From positions 1-48,749 of the forward strand of contig JAIYDW010000143.1 of assembly GCA_027487315.1 (NCBI GenBank): 48,749 nucleotides of DNA. The letters are read 5' to 3'. The notes beneath the pieces are model-generated. The model was not told where the DNA came from. It saw only the letters and a list, made by a program, of their open reading frames with translations, and made no database searches. Below, piece after piece: positions 17,856 to 26,565 of the stretch (within the stretch, counting starts at the first letter, position 1; each line of letters starts with the position of its first letter). The translations under genes and the position numbers were made by a program. Source of the DNA: Verrucomicrobiaceae bacterium. GTDB lineage: Bacteria > Verrucomicrobiota > Verrucomicrobiia > Verrucomicrobiales > Verrucomicrobiaceae.

Positions 17856-19607
17856 CTAAAAGCGGGGGGAGAGGGAGTGGTGGAGGGAGTCGAAGCGCGT
17901 GGTCAAGTCTGCCAGAGTCCGGGTGTGAAGTTCCAGGGATTTTTCGCGCTCGGCGGTGGATTTCCCGGCGGGGACGAGAACTGAGAGGAACTGAGAGAAG
18001 GAAGCTTCGACGTCCTCTGTGACATGCCGAGTGAGGAGGTCGTGGAGATTGGAGGAGGACGAGTCTAACTTGTCGATGAGTTCCCGTTTGGTGGTGTTGA
18101 GGGCATTTTTGGTGAGCAGGTAGAAAGCGAGCAAGCCGAGGAGTCCCGAAATGACGACGGCGGCGGCGCTGATGGCACCTCCGAAGTAAAAGGCGGCGCC
18201 TGTGCCGATGAGGATGGGAGCGATGAGGCGGGGGATGACGCGAGCTCGGGCGGCGGCTTTTTTGAGACCGGGCTCGATGGATTCATCGAGGTTCAAGCTG
18301 ACGACAAAGCGGCGGATGGCGCTGTCGATGCGAGCGGTGAAGTGGCGTCGGAGTTCGAGGTGGAAATCGTCCGACTCGGCAACGAGGGGATTGGCTCCGG
18401 GAGGGAAGGATGTACTTCCGGCGCTGATGAGGTAGCGTTCGAATTGATGGACGTCTTCGTCGAGGATGAGGGCGACCTGGCGCCAGCGGTCGCTATTGTG
18501 GTGTTGGAGGTCTTGGAAGAGGCGGTGGTCGAGGCTGGGTGGGGCCTGGCGGATATCAATTTCTTCGTCCTCGTCCTGGGGGAGTCCCCGGAAGGCACTG
18601 CGGGTGGAGAGGGTTTCGGCGGCGAGTCCAGCGACGCGAATGGCGGAGTCGTGGTAGTCGCGGACGGTGGCGTCGATGGCGGGTTCGATTTTATGGAGGG
18701 TGCGCTCCATTTGGAGTTCGCGCTCGGTGATCAGTTCCTGGAGGACGGAGGCGCGGCGGCGGGCGGCGTTGTAGGAGTTGGAGACGTTTTCCTTGAGGTC
18801 GTCGAGCGCTTTGCGGGCGAGGTTGAGGGCAGTGAGGAGTTTGGTTTGGCGTGCGTTGGTGTTGGTGACGGAAGCTGAGATGTGGCTTTCAAGCGCGGGG
18901 AAACCGCTTTCGGCGAGAAGGCGTTCGGGGTCGGCACCGGAGCTGCGGGCGAGGTAGGCGCGTTTGGCGGAGACGGGAAAGAGGGGGAAGTCACGGCCGA
19001 AGCGCTGCTGGGTGAGCTGGCGCATGTAGTCGGTGATGACCTGGATTTCTTCCGGGGTGCGGAGGTCGCATTGTTGAAGGACAAAGACGACGTTGCGCAT
19101 CCACTGGCGATGAACTTTCTCGAGGAACTGCCAGGCGGAGGCGCCCCAGGGGTTGCTGGCGGAGAAGACGAAAATGACGAGGTCGGCGACGGGGACAAAG
19201 CGTTCGGTGATCTGCTGGTGCTCGTCCTGAATGGAGTTGGTGCCCGGGGTGTCGACAATGTGGAAGTCGCGGAGGAACTCGCAGGGAATGTGGACCTCCT
19301 CGAGGGTGGGCGTGATGGGGATGGTGGTGACGGTTTCTCCGTGTTTGAAGAAGAGGATTTTCTCGGTGGTGGGGATGATACCGGTGCGCGAGAACTCCTG
19401 GCCGAAGAGAGCGTTGAGGAAGGTGGATTTGCCGACATTGACCTCGCCGACGACGACAAAAACGAAGGGCTCTTTGAGGGAGGCCTTGATGTTGTCGAGC
19501 AGGAGGAGGGAGTCGAGATCGGTGGCGTGATTTTCAGCCTGGGTGCGCAGGTCCTCGATGACGGAGGCGAGCTGGGCCCGGAGCTTGAAGTAGTCGTCGC
19601 CAATCAT
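17856..19607 (-). CDS. Dynamin-like GTPase with C-terminal membrane segment
   Basis: 583 residues from the ATG at 19607; a GTG at 19661 would add 18 Pro/basic residues. The GTPase domain has G1 GEVNVGKS (54-61), the switch I Thr region IIPTTEK, G3 DTPG (119-122) and a probable G4 QQCDL. The following region is rich in long helices (SNSYNAARRRASVLQELI). A hydrophobic hairpin near 420-470 (LIAPILIGTGAAFYFGG, VVISGLLGLLAFYLL) should insert in membrane, as in bacterial dynamin-like proteins (BDLP, DynA). Members remodel, fuse or protect membranes. Adjacency to cdsA makes an envelope role reasonable. Only one such gene is present, whereas many bacteria carry a pair. The exact function is unknown. 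Confidence 0.85.
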   Translation of the reverse strand: MIGDDYFKLRAQLASVIEDLRTQAENHATDLDSLLLLDNIKASLKEPFVFVVVGEVNVGKSTFLNALFGQEFSRTGIIPTTEKILFFKHGETVTTIPITPTLEEVHIPCEFLRDFHIVDTPGTNSIQDEHQQITERFVPVADLVIFVFSASNPWGASAWQFLEKVHRQWMRNVVFVLQQCDLRTPEEIQVITDYMRQLTQQRFGRDFPLFPVSAKRAYLARSSGADPERLLAESGFPALESHISASVTNTNARQTKLLTALNLARKALDDLKENVSNSYNAARRRASVLQELITERELQMERTLHKIEPAIDATVRDYHDSAIRVAGLAAETLSTRSAFRGLPQDEDEEIDIRQAPPSLDHRLFQDLQHHNSDRWRQVALILDEDVHQFERYLISAGSTSFPPGANPLVAESDDFHLELRRHFTARIDSAIRRFVVSLNLDESIEPGLKKAAARARVIPRLIAPILIGTGAAFYFGGAISAAAVVISGLLGLLAFYLLTKNALNTTKRELIDKLDSSSSNLHDLLTRHVTEDVEASFSQFLSVLVPAGKSTAEREKSLELHTRTLADLTTRFDSLHHSLSPRF

Positions 19608-19679
19608 TCGTCTGGGGAGGGAATTGAATGGAGGGGGAGGTGCTTTGCCTTTTGCCCGCACTTCCGGGGCACTTTCAGA

Positions 19680-20588
19680 TCACTGAGGGAGGGGCTCAGG
19701 GTCCGCGCCGACGACGTTGGCAGGGCGGACGAGGACACCGACGGGCATGGAGGCCTTCTCGATGTTCATGAGTTGGGAGACGGTGACGAAGCGGTAGCCT
19801 TTGGCGAGGATTTGATCGAGCGTGCCGGGCATGGCGTCGATGGTGGGGGCGTGGATGTCGTGGACGAGGAGGATGGAGCCGGGGCGGACGCCATTGACGA
19901 GGCGGCTGGTGACGACGGAGACGCCTGGGCGGCGCCAGTCTTGAGGGTCGACGCTCCACATGATGGTGGGGTAGCCGAACTCGGTGAAGATGAGGTCTTT
20001 GACGCGAGCGTTGACGGCGCCGTAGGGGGGGCGGATGGTTTGAGGACGATAACCGGCGGCTTCGTAGACGGCATCGGCGGACATTTTCAGCTCTTTGCGG
20101 ATTTGGTCGTCGGACATGCTGGTGAGGCTGCCGTGGGTCCAGGTGTGGTTGCCGATTTCGTGGCCTTCGGCGATGATTTGGCGAACGAGGGCGGGGTAGG
20201 CTTTGGCGTTTTTGCCGACCAGGAAGAAGGTGCCTTTGATGTTGCGATCGCGGAGGATTTTGAGGAGTCGGGGGGTATTGGAGGGGTGGGGGCCGTCGTC
20301 GAAGGTCATGGCGGTGACCATTTGATCCGTCTGGATGGAAGAGTAAGAGAGGCGAGCGCCAGCCGGGGGAACGGAGGGCATGTTGGAGGGCTCGTTGAGG
20401 CGGCGGGCCATGGGATTTGGCCGGGGCTGAGCAGGTGCGGAAGGAGGGGGAGTGGCGGCCACGGTGGCCGGGGCCTGGATCTGGCCAGCGTAGGGTGGTG
20501 GGGCAGATTTTCCGGGAATCGAGCAACCGGATTGGGTGCTCACCATGATGCCAAACCAGATGCTTAAGTACATGAGAGGGGATTTCAC
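19680..20588 (-). CDS. Polysaccharide deacetylase (NodB domain) lipoprotein
   Basis: 302 residues from a GTG; an ATG at codon 6 is possible. The N-terminus is a lipoprotein signal with TQSGC, lipidated Cys22, followed by a Pro/Ala linker (about 28-80). The NodB/CE4 domain spans about 90-290. It has the metal motif TFDDGPH (D97, D98), HTWTH (H148, H152), RPPYGAVN and a late LLVHDIH, so the catalytic set looks complete. CE4 enzymes remove N- or O-acetyl groups from chitin, peptidoglycan or xylan. As an envelope lipoprotein it most likely acts on peptidoglycan or an exopolysaccharide. It lies between the dynamin-like gene and mtnP with spacers of tens of bp; no clear functional link. Confidence 0.9.
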   Translation of the reverse strand: MKSPLMYLSIWFGIMVSTQSGCSIPGKSAPPPYAGQIQAPATVAATPPPSAPAQPRPNPMARRLNEPSNMPSVPPAGARLSYSSIQTDQMVTAMTFDDGPHPSNTPRLLKILRDRNIKGTFFLVGKNAKAYPALVRQIIAEGHEIGNHTWTHGSLTSMSDDQIRKELKMSADAVYEAAGYRPQTIRPPYGAVNARVKDLIFTEFGYPTIMWSVDPQDWRRPGVSVVTSRLVNGVRPGSILLVHDIHAPTIDAMPGTLDQILAKGYRFVTVSQLMNIEKASMPVGVLVRPANVVGADPEPLPQ

Positions 20589-20641
20589 GCGGCGAGAATA
20601 GAGGCTGAAAATGGTTCGGGAAAGTCTGATTTTCTTAAAAA

Positions 20642-21538
20642 TTAAAGAAAACGATGGAGGATTGGGAGTAGTTCGTTGGTGGTGGTTGCGGGCCAGAGAT
20701 CGCGGGAGGTCATGATGGCGGCGTTCAGGGAGCTGTGTTCGGGCCAGTCTGGAGTGTCGGGGATGCGGTTGACGACCTGGGTGATGATTTGTTTGGCGCG
20801 GCGGGCGTTGGCGTGAAGGTGACCGACGACGGCGTCTGCAGTGACCGGTTCTTCTTCGACCTTCCAGCAGTCGTAGTCGGTGATCATGGCCAGGGTAGCG
20901 AGGGCGATTTCGGCTTCGCGGGCGAGTTTGGCTTCGGGGAGGTTGGTCATGCCGATGACGTCGAAGCCGAGTTTGCGGTTGGTTTCGCTTTCGGCGCGGG
21001 TGGAGAAGGCGGGGCCGTCCATGCAGACGTAGGTGCCGCGAGGGTGGACGGTGGCACCGGTGGCGGTGGCTTCCTCCGCGAGTAGGGAGCGGAGATGGGT
21101 GGAGAGGGGATCGCCAAAGGAGACGTGAGCGACAATGCCACGGCCGAAGAAGGAGTGCTGGTCGCGGCGGCTGGTGCGATCGAAGAATTGGTCGGGGAGG
21201 AGGATGTGTTCGGGGGCGTATTCCTCCTGGAGACTGCCGACGGCGGTGACGGCGATGATCCAGCGGACGTTGAGATGGCGCATGGCCCAGAGGTTGGCGC
21301 GGTGATTGAGTTCGGTGGGGAGGATGCGGTGGCCGCGGGCGTGGCGGGCGAGGAAGACGAGGCGGCGGCCGTTGAGTTGACCGACGATGAGAGCGTCTGA
21401 GGGGGGGCCGAAAGGGGTGTCGATGAGGATTTCCTGGCGGTCGGAGAAGCCGTCGATGTCATAGAGGCCGCTGCCGCCGATGACGCCGATGGCGGGAGGT
21501 TGGTTGATGGCGAGAGGGTGGAGGGCGGTGAAATTCAT
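20642..21538 (-). CDS. mtnP: S-methyl-5'-thioadenosine phosphorylase
   Basis: 298 residues. It phosphorolyses methylthioadenosine to adenine and 5-methylthioribose 1-phosphate in the methionine salvage pathway. Family markers are GVIGGSGLYDIDG near the N-terminus, LARHARGHRILPTELNHRAN (the phosphate/substrate region), a VTAVGSL loop, YVCMDGPAFSTRAES, IGMTNLPEAKLARE and the Asp in TDYDCWK. These fit MTAP rather than plain purine nucleoside phosphorylase. It lies 63 bp downstream of the second TPR gene of the Exb operon and may be read from it. No other salvage gene is present in the window. Assignment is secure. Confidence 0.95.
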   Translation of the reverse strand: MNFTALHPLAINQPPAIGVIGGSGLYDIDGFSDRQEILIDTPFGPPSDALIVGQLNGRRLVFLARHARGHRILPTELNHRANLWAMRHLNVRWIIAVTAVGSLQEEYAPEHILLPDQFFDRTSRRDQHSFFGRGIVAHVSFGDPLSTHLRSLLAEEATATGATVHPRGTYVCMDGPAFSTRAESETNRKLGFDVIGMTNLPEAKLAREAEIALATLAMITDYDCWKVEEEPVTADAVVGHLHANARRAKQIITQVVNRIPDTPDWPEHSSLNAAIMTSRDLWPATTTNELLPILHRFL

Positions 21539-21601
21539 CCGCCGAAAGTGCGGCGGATGCGGGGTGGGTCAACCGACGAATGCGACAGGAGCGGCGAGCG
21601 G

Positions 21602-22525
21602 TTATTTTTTTGCCGGGGCCGGAGCGGTGGGGGGCTCGGGAAGGGGGGCGAAAGGGGCGAACTCGGCGGGAAGTTTGCCTTGGGCGGCGAGGTCGCGGTA
21701 GGTGATGGCGAGTGAGTTCGCTGCTTTTCGGAGGAGCTCGTCGGTGGGTTGGGCGGTGGCCTTGGCGGCGGTGATTTTGAGGGCGGCGAGGCAGGCCATG
21801 GCGAAGACGGTGTGATCGGAGCCGTTGTTGCAGGTCATCGCGGTGCTGTAGTCGAGGAGAGCGAGTTCGGGGCGCTGCTGTTTTTCGTGGAGGTGACCGC
21901 GAAGGTAGGCGAGGGAGGCGACGAAGCGGGCTGGGAGGTCTTTTTTGAAGGGAGGTTGGAGGCTCCATTGTTTGGAGGCGGAGGTGTCGATGAATTCATT
22001 GAGATAGGATTGCAGGGCTTGCAGGTCTGCTTTGGCGAGGATGGCCCAGCCGCGGAGGTCGTTGAAGTGGGTCTTGGAGAGGTCACCGAGGACGAGGGGC
22101 TTGGCGAGTTGACGGTCCATGGCGGTGGCGAGTTCGGCGAATTTGCCGAGGCCTTTGAGAGCTCTGAAGTGGTAAAGGCGAGCGAGGGAACCGTAGCCAT
22201 CTTTCCATGGGACGATGGCGGCGTAGTCGTCGGCGAAGGTGGAGAAAGCGGTTTCGGCTTCGGCGTAGTTGCCGGCGTTGAGGCGGGCGAGAGCGGGGCT
22301 CCAACCTTTGGGTTCCTCGACATTGAGTTCGGCGATGTTGGAGTAGAGGAGCTTGAGGGAATTGCCGCCTTGGGGGGCGTTGCTGATGACGAGGCCATCG
22401 GCTTCGGCAGAGACGAGGAAGCCGGCGTTGCGCTGGCCGGTGGAGGAAACAGCCACAACGGGAAGCGGCGTGGGCGCGGCGTGAAGGGGGAGCGCGAGGG
22501 TAAGAGCGAGAAGGAGGAGGCGCAT
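21602..22525 (-). CDS. Exported TPR-like protein of the Exb operon
   Basis: 307 residues with a signal peptide (LLLALTLALPLHA, 1-17). A short beta-rich section (VVAVSSTGQRNAGFLVSAEADGLVIS, read as a small domain at 22-60) precedes helical repeats from about 75 to 285 (ALARLNAGNYAEAETAFSTF, YHFRALKGLGKFAELA, RGHLHEKQQRPELALLDYST), the spacing expected of TPR. The tail is Pro/Ala-rich and ends in Lys residues. It lies 36 bp downstream of the 984-residue TPR gene, same strand, last of the ExbB-ExbD-ExbD-TPR-TPR set. A periplasmic scaffold working with the proton-driven motor is inferred from position. No enzyme motif is present. Confidence 0.75.
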   Translation of the reverse strand: MRLLLLALTLALPLHAAPTPLPVVAVSSTGQRNAGFLVSAEADGLVISNAPQGGNSLKLLYSNIAELNVEEPKGWSPALARLNAGNYAEAETAFSTFADDYAAIVPWKDGYGSLARLYHFRALKGLGKFAELATAMDRQLAKPLVLGDLSKTHFNDLRGWAILAKADLQALQSYLNEFIDTSASKQWSLQPPFKKDLPARFVASLAYLRGHLHEKQQRPELALLDYSTAMTCNNGSDHTVFAMACLAALKITAAKATAQPTDELLRKAANSLAITYRDLAAQGKLPAEFAPFAPLPEPPTAPAPAKK

Positions 22526-22561
22526 GGGCGTGGGGGGGAAGGGGTCGAAGGGCGGGTGGCA

Positions 22562-25516
22562 TTAGCGGACGCCCCAGATGCCTTCATCGGGTTCGTCTTT
22601 GGCTTGGGTTTCGACTTTGAGTTTTTTGTAGAGTTCCTTGGCGCGTTCGATGTAAGGACCGGCGACTGGGTGTTTGGCATGCTTGTACATGCGGGAGACC
22701 GTGTCTTTGATGAGGCGGAAGGCTTTGGATTTATCGCCTTGTTTGAGGACGATCTCGGCGGCGCGGACACGAGCTTCGGCAGAGTAGTCGACGTAGTTTT
22801 CGAAAGGTGGGGCGATGAAGGGGGTGTAGGCTTCGAGGGCTTCTTTGAGTTTGCCTTGTTCCTCGTAGGAGCGGGCGAGTTTGGCGAAGACTTCGGGGCG
22901 GTTGCGGGTGAAGGCAGCGTTGGATTGGATTTCGAGAAAAACTTGTGAGGCCTCCTGCCATTTTTGTTTTCCGTAGTAGAGGCGGCCCTTGGCGAGCATG
23001 GCTTCCTCGATGTATTCGGGTTTGTCTTTGAGGTCGAGGATGACTTGGTCGAAGGCGGCGATGGCGTCGTCGAAGGCGGAGGGTTCGCCGCTGGAGGCCA
23101 GGATGCGGGCTTTGCCCATGAGGGCGAGCGGGGAGTGATCGGAGGTGCCGCGGTCGAGGACGGCGTTGAACCATTCGAGGGCGAGAGCGTTGGTTTCGGG
23201 TTTGTTTTGGTTGGCGAGGTTGCGGCCGACCTGGACGAGGATGTAGGGGGCGAGTTCTTTTTTGTCGAAGGTGCGGAGTTCTTCGAAGGCGACTTGGATT
23301 TGGGCGGCGCGCTTGGGGAACTTGTCTTTGTATTCGTCTTTTTCGAGGAGGTCGATGCGGGCCATGATGAGCCAGGCGCGGAGGGTGTTGTTTACCTGGG
23401 TGCGTTCGGGGACAAAGTTTTGGAGCTTGTCGAGAAGGGCTTCGGGGCCGGAGACTTGGATGGCGTTTTCGGCGTAGGAGCCGATGGCTTCTTCGACGCC
23501 GGTGCCGTCGTTGCTGCTGCCGAGACGGATGATGACTTTCTCGAGAGCGTTAAGGGCTTCGGAACCGCGTTTGACTTCGGTGAGGGCGGCGAGGGCGGAG
23601 ACGATGATGTCGGCGTCATAGGAGCTGCCGACGTGATTTTTCATGTAGAGATCGTAGTGCTGAAGGATGGCGTCGTTCTTTTCGAGGGTGTTGGAGACGC
23701 GGACAAGTTGGACGAGGACGCGCGCCTGGGTGGGGGCGTGATCGGGACCGGCGGAGGTGGCGAGTTCGAGGGCTTTGAGGTAGGCGGCTTCGGCTTGGTC
23801 GTTGTTGTTGAGCATCAGGTGGGCGTCACCGCGCATGGCGATGGCGGCGTCGAGGTTGACGAAGTCGGGGAACTGTTTTTGGAGATCGCCGAGGGTGTCG
23901 AGGGCTTTGGGGTGATCGCCGAGTTGGAAGTAGCAGGAGCCGCGATCGAGGAGAGCGAAGGGGAGAAACTGGGAGGTGGGGAAGTCTTTGATAAAGGCGT
24001 CGAGGAGGGTGCCAGCGGCCTGCCACTCTTTGAGCTTTTGATTAGCGGAGGCAGCGAAGTAGCGGACGTGTTCTTTGAAGCGGGAGTCGGGGTAGGTTTG
24101 GGCGTGGTTCAGGAGTTCGGGGATGGCTTCACGGGTGTGGTCGAGATGGAAGAGGGAGGCGGCGACGACGAAATCGGCGAGGTCGCGGTCGGTGGATTTT
24201 TCCTTGAGGGAGGAGCGGAGGGAGTTGGCGAGGTCGAGGGCTTCCTGGTAGCGCTGGGTGAAGTAGAGGCTTTCCAACTGCATGGTGTTGACGTTGGCGG
24301 CGTATTGGCTGGAGGCGAATTCTTTGCGGAAGGCGTCGCCGAGAGATTGGGCGAACTCCATGTGGCCGAGGGCGAGGGCAGCGCGCATGGCACCGAAGAG
24401 GACGAGGTCGCGGTGGGGGCTGGCCGGAACTTGTTCGAGGCAGCGTTGGTAGATGGCGAAGGCGGTGGCGGGGTTGCCGCTGCGTTCGTAGGCGCCGGCG
24501 AGGGAGAGTTGGGCGATCCAGTGGAGGTTGTCCGGATCGGTGAGTTGGGCGGTGGCGTTGGTGATTTCTTTTTGGAGAGCCTCCGGGACGTTGGGAGCGG
24601 TGCGCTGAGCGCGGGTTTGGAGGTCGTCGAGGATGTCGGAGGGGGAGGCCATCAGGCCGATGAGACGGATGGCGAGGGAGGTTTGGTTGTTGTCAGAGGC
24701 TTTGCGAGCGAGGGCGACGATGCGGTTGTTGAACTCGAAGCGCTTCATGTCGAAGGCGGGGACAGAGAACTGGGTGCCGTATTGGTCGATGAATTGGTGG
24801 GCTTGTTTTTCGGCATCCGGACTGGCGGAGGAGGTCCAGTCGTCGACGAGGGTGAGGAGGGCGCGCATGAGGGCGTCGGGTCGAGGGGCGGTGGCGCCGG
24901 GCGTGGTGGGTTGGAAGAGTTGCTCGATGAGTTGGCGGCCGCGCTCGGTTTTGCCAGCTTTGGTGCAGCAGGCGGCGGCCTGGATGCGGAAGGCGGTTTC
25001 GTCATAGGTGCCTGCGGGGGCGGGCGCGGCGGCGAAGGCTTCGAAATCGATGAGGGCGTCCTCGTATTTGCCGGTGGCGAGTTTGATGATGCCCATTTCG
25101 AGGCGGGCGAGTTCGAAGACGGGATTCGTTTTGCCGGAAGGGGTGGAGGGAGTGTTGGGGAACTGTTTGTAGCAGGTTTCGTAGTCGGCGAGGGCTTCGT
25201 CGAAGCGTTTGAGGTTTTTGAGGCAGAAGCCGCGCCGGTAATACATGACGCCGAAGGTGGGACCGTAATCGGTCATGGCGTCTTTGCCGTAGTCTTTGAC
25301 GAGGAGATTGAGGGGAATGAGGGCTTCCTCCCAGTTGGCGGCCTCCATGAGTTCGCCGGCTTTATCGAAGAGGCCTTGGAGGTCGAGCGATTCGTAGTCG
25401 ACTGGGGCGGCAGCGGAGGCAGACGCGGGTTGTTGAGCGCGAGCCGACGGGTGCGGAAAGAGGCCGAGGAGGGCGATGAGAAGGAAGGCGCGGGCGAGCA
25501 TGGGTGAAGGTGTCAT
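22562..25516 (-). CDS. Large exported tetratricopeptide-repeat protein of the Exb operon
   Basis: 984 residues with a signal peptide (ARAFLLIALLGLFPHPSARA, 9-27). Nearly the whole mature chain is helical repeat. Examples of the TPR-like pattern are YYRRGFCLKNLKRFDEALADY, DRGSCYFQLGDHPKALDTLG, AKGRLYYGKQKWQEASQVFL and LARSYEEQGKLKEALEAYT (each under one repeat). No catalytic motif is visible. Such proteins next to ExbB/ExbD pairs occur in Verrucomicrobia and Planctomycetes and probably form a periplasmic scaffold linking the inner-membrane motor to the outer membrane or peptidoglycan (inference). It starts 93 bp after the second exbD stop. The antisense strand has an 800-codon open frame, an artefact of composition. 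Confidence 0.85.
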   Translation of the reverse strand: MTPSPMLARAFLLIALLGLFPHPSARAQQPASASAAAPVDYESLDLQGLFDKAGELMEAANWEEALIPLNLLVKDYGKDAMTDYGPTFGVMYYRRGFCLKNLKRFDEALADYETCYKQFPNTPSTPSGKTNPVFELARLEMGIIKLATGKYEDALIDFEAFAAAPAPAGTYDETAFRIQAAACCTKAGKTERGRQLIEQLFQPTTPGATAPRPDALMRALLTLVDDWTSSASPDAEKQAHQFIDQYGTQFSVPAFDMKRFEFNNRIVALARKASDNNQTSLAIRLIGLMASPSDILDDLQTRAQRTAPNVPEALQKEITNATAQLTDPDNLHWIAQLSLAGAYERSGNPATAFAIYQRCLEQVPASPHRDLVLFGAMRAALALGHMEFAQSLGDAFRKEFASSQYAANVNTMQLESLYFTQRYQEALDLANSLRSSLKEKSTDRDLADFVVAASLFHLDHTREAIPELLNHAQTYPDSRFKEHVRYFAASANQKLKEWQAAGTLLDAFIKDFPTSQFLPFALLDRGSCYFQLGDHPKALDTLGDLQKQFPDFVNLDAAIAMRGDAHLMLNNNDQAEAAYLKALELATSAGPDHAPTQARVLVQLVRVSNTLEKNDAILQHYDLYMKNHVGSSYDADIIVSALAALTEVKRGSEALNALEKVIIRLGSSNDGTGVEEAIGSYAENAIQVSGPEALLDKLQNFVPERTQVNNTLRAWLIMARIDLLEKDEYKDKFPKRAAQIQVAFEELRTFDKKELAPYILVQVGRNLANQNKPETNALALEWFNAVLDRGTSDHSPLALMGKARILASSGEPSAFDDAIAAFDQVILDLKDKPEYIEEAMLAKGRLYYGKQKWQEASQVFLEIQSNAAFTRNRPEVFAKLARSYEEQGKLKEALEAYTPFIAPPFENYVDYSAEARVRAAEIVLKQGDKSKAFRLIKDTVSRMYKHAKHPVAGPYIERAKELYKKLKVETQAKDEPDEGIWGVR

Positions 25517-25609
25517 AGCCGTGGCAGGGATTGCTTACGAGCAGGACGAGAGGGGGAGTCTTCGATGCGGGTTTCGGATGGGAGGCGAGGTGGCGGCCAC
25601 CTGATGGGT

Positions 25610-26047
25610 TCAAGGTGACTCTTTGAATCCAGAGAGTGTGACGGTGGTGATGCCGACACGGGCGAGGGCGTTCATGAGGTCGATGAAGCGCTGCTGCTTG
25701 GATTCGTCATCAGCGGAGATGATGACCAGAGGCTTGTTGCCGGTGGCGTCGGTGAGATCTTTGTAGCGGTCGAGTTCGGCCTCCATGGCGGCGTCGGTGG
25801 CCATGAGCTGGTCGGCAATGGTGACTTCGCCGTTCTGGGTGAGGCGGATTTTGAGGGGATCGATCTTGATGTTGCTGGAGGTGCCGGAGTCGGTGGGCAG
25901 TTCCATGCTGAGGTCGGACTCACGCGGTTCGAGGGTGGACGAGACCAGGAAGTAGATGAGGAGGAGGAATGAGACGTCGATCAACGAAGAGATGTCGAGA
26001 GCGGGAGCCTCTAGTTCTTCTTCAGGGATGCGTTTTTTTCTGGCCAT
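25610..26047 (-). CDS. exbD: ExbD/TolR-family biopolymer transport protein (second copy)
   Basis: 145 residues. A short basic N-terminus (MARKKRIPEEELE) is followed by a single membrane segment, ISSLIDVSFLLLIYFLVSS (19-37), with the functional Asp in LIDVSF, the proton-path residue in ExbD/TolR/MotB-type stators. The rest is a periplasmic domain (RESDLSMELP, GNKPLVIISADDESKQQRFIDLM) of the ExbD fold. It is the third gene of the operon, 36 bp after the first exbD. The two copies are divergent paralogues, so a heteromeric stator with ExbB is likely. Family certain, physiological partner unknown. Confidence 0.93.
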   Translation of the reverse strand: MARKKRIPEEELEAPALDISSLIDVSFLLLIYFLVSSTLEPRESDLSMELPTDSGTSSNIKIDPLKIRLTQNGEVTIADQLMATDAAMEAELDRYKDLTDATGNKPLVIISADDESKQQRFIDLMNALARVGITTVTLSGFKESP

Positions 26048-26083
26048 GTGATGAACCGGTGATGGCGGTGTTTGGAGTCAACG

Positions 26084-26536
26084 TTAGCGGCGTTTGGGGG
26101 CGGGGAAGGCGGAGAAGATGATGGTGTTGACACCGGCGGCGCCGGCGGCTTGGACAGCTTGTTTGGAGTATTTGACGATGGAGGCCTTGTCGCCACGGAG
26201 GAGGATTTTGGGGGTGACACCCGGTTCCATGACGGCCTTTTTTTCTTCGACGTAGGCGGTGATGGCACCGGTATCGGGAAGAGGTTCCTCGGCGCGATTG
26301 ATGCCTCCGAAACCGCCGTCTTCATAGACATGAATGATGATGCGGCCAGCGTGCTCTTCCGGGGGTTTGGCATTGGTAGCCACCGGGATTTCGACAGCCG
26401 GGTCGATGGTGTTGAGCATCAAGCGGGAGCTGACCATGAAGAAGAGAAGGAGCTGGAAGACCATGTCGATCATGGAGGACGAGTCCATGGTGACGTTCTC
26501 GTCGATGGCGGTTAAGGAAGCGAGTTTGGAGGCCAT
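26084..26536 (-). CDS. exbD: ExbD/TolR-family biopolymer transport protein (first copy)
   Basis: 150 residues. The membrane segment SSMIDMVFQLLLFFMVSSRL near residues 20-39 carries the conserved Asp in MIDMVFQ. A periplasmic domain follows, with GRIIIHVYEDGGFG, PKILLRGDKASIVKYSKQAVQ and NTIIFSAFPAPKRR. It starts 29 bp after the exbB stop and precedes the second exbD, so the three are almost certainly one transcription unit using the proton gradient for energised work at the envelope. It lacks the very short cytoplasmic tail of Enterobacterial TolR but is otherwise typical. Confidence 0.93.
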   Translation of the reverse strand: MASKLASLTAIDENVTMDSSSMIDMVFQLLLFFMVSSRLMLNTIDPAVEIPVATNAKPPEEHAGRIIIHVYEDGGFGGINRAEEPLPDTGAITAYVEEKKAVMEPGVTPKILLRGDKASIVKYSKQAVQAAGAAGVNTIIFSAFPAPKRR

Positions 26537-26565
26537 GAGCGGCGACGAGTGGAGGGGGTCAGGCG

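Noticed and set aside
22964..25507. 847-codon open frame opposite the large TPR gene
   Set aside because: It is Gly/Glu/Val-rich without domains, an antisense artefact of the C-ending codons on the - strand.
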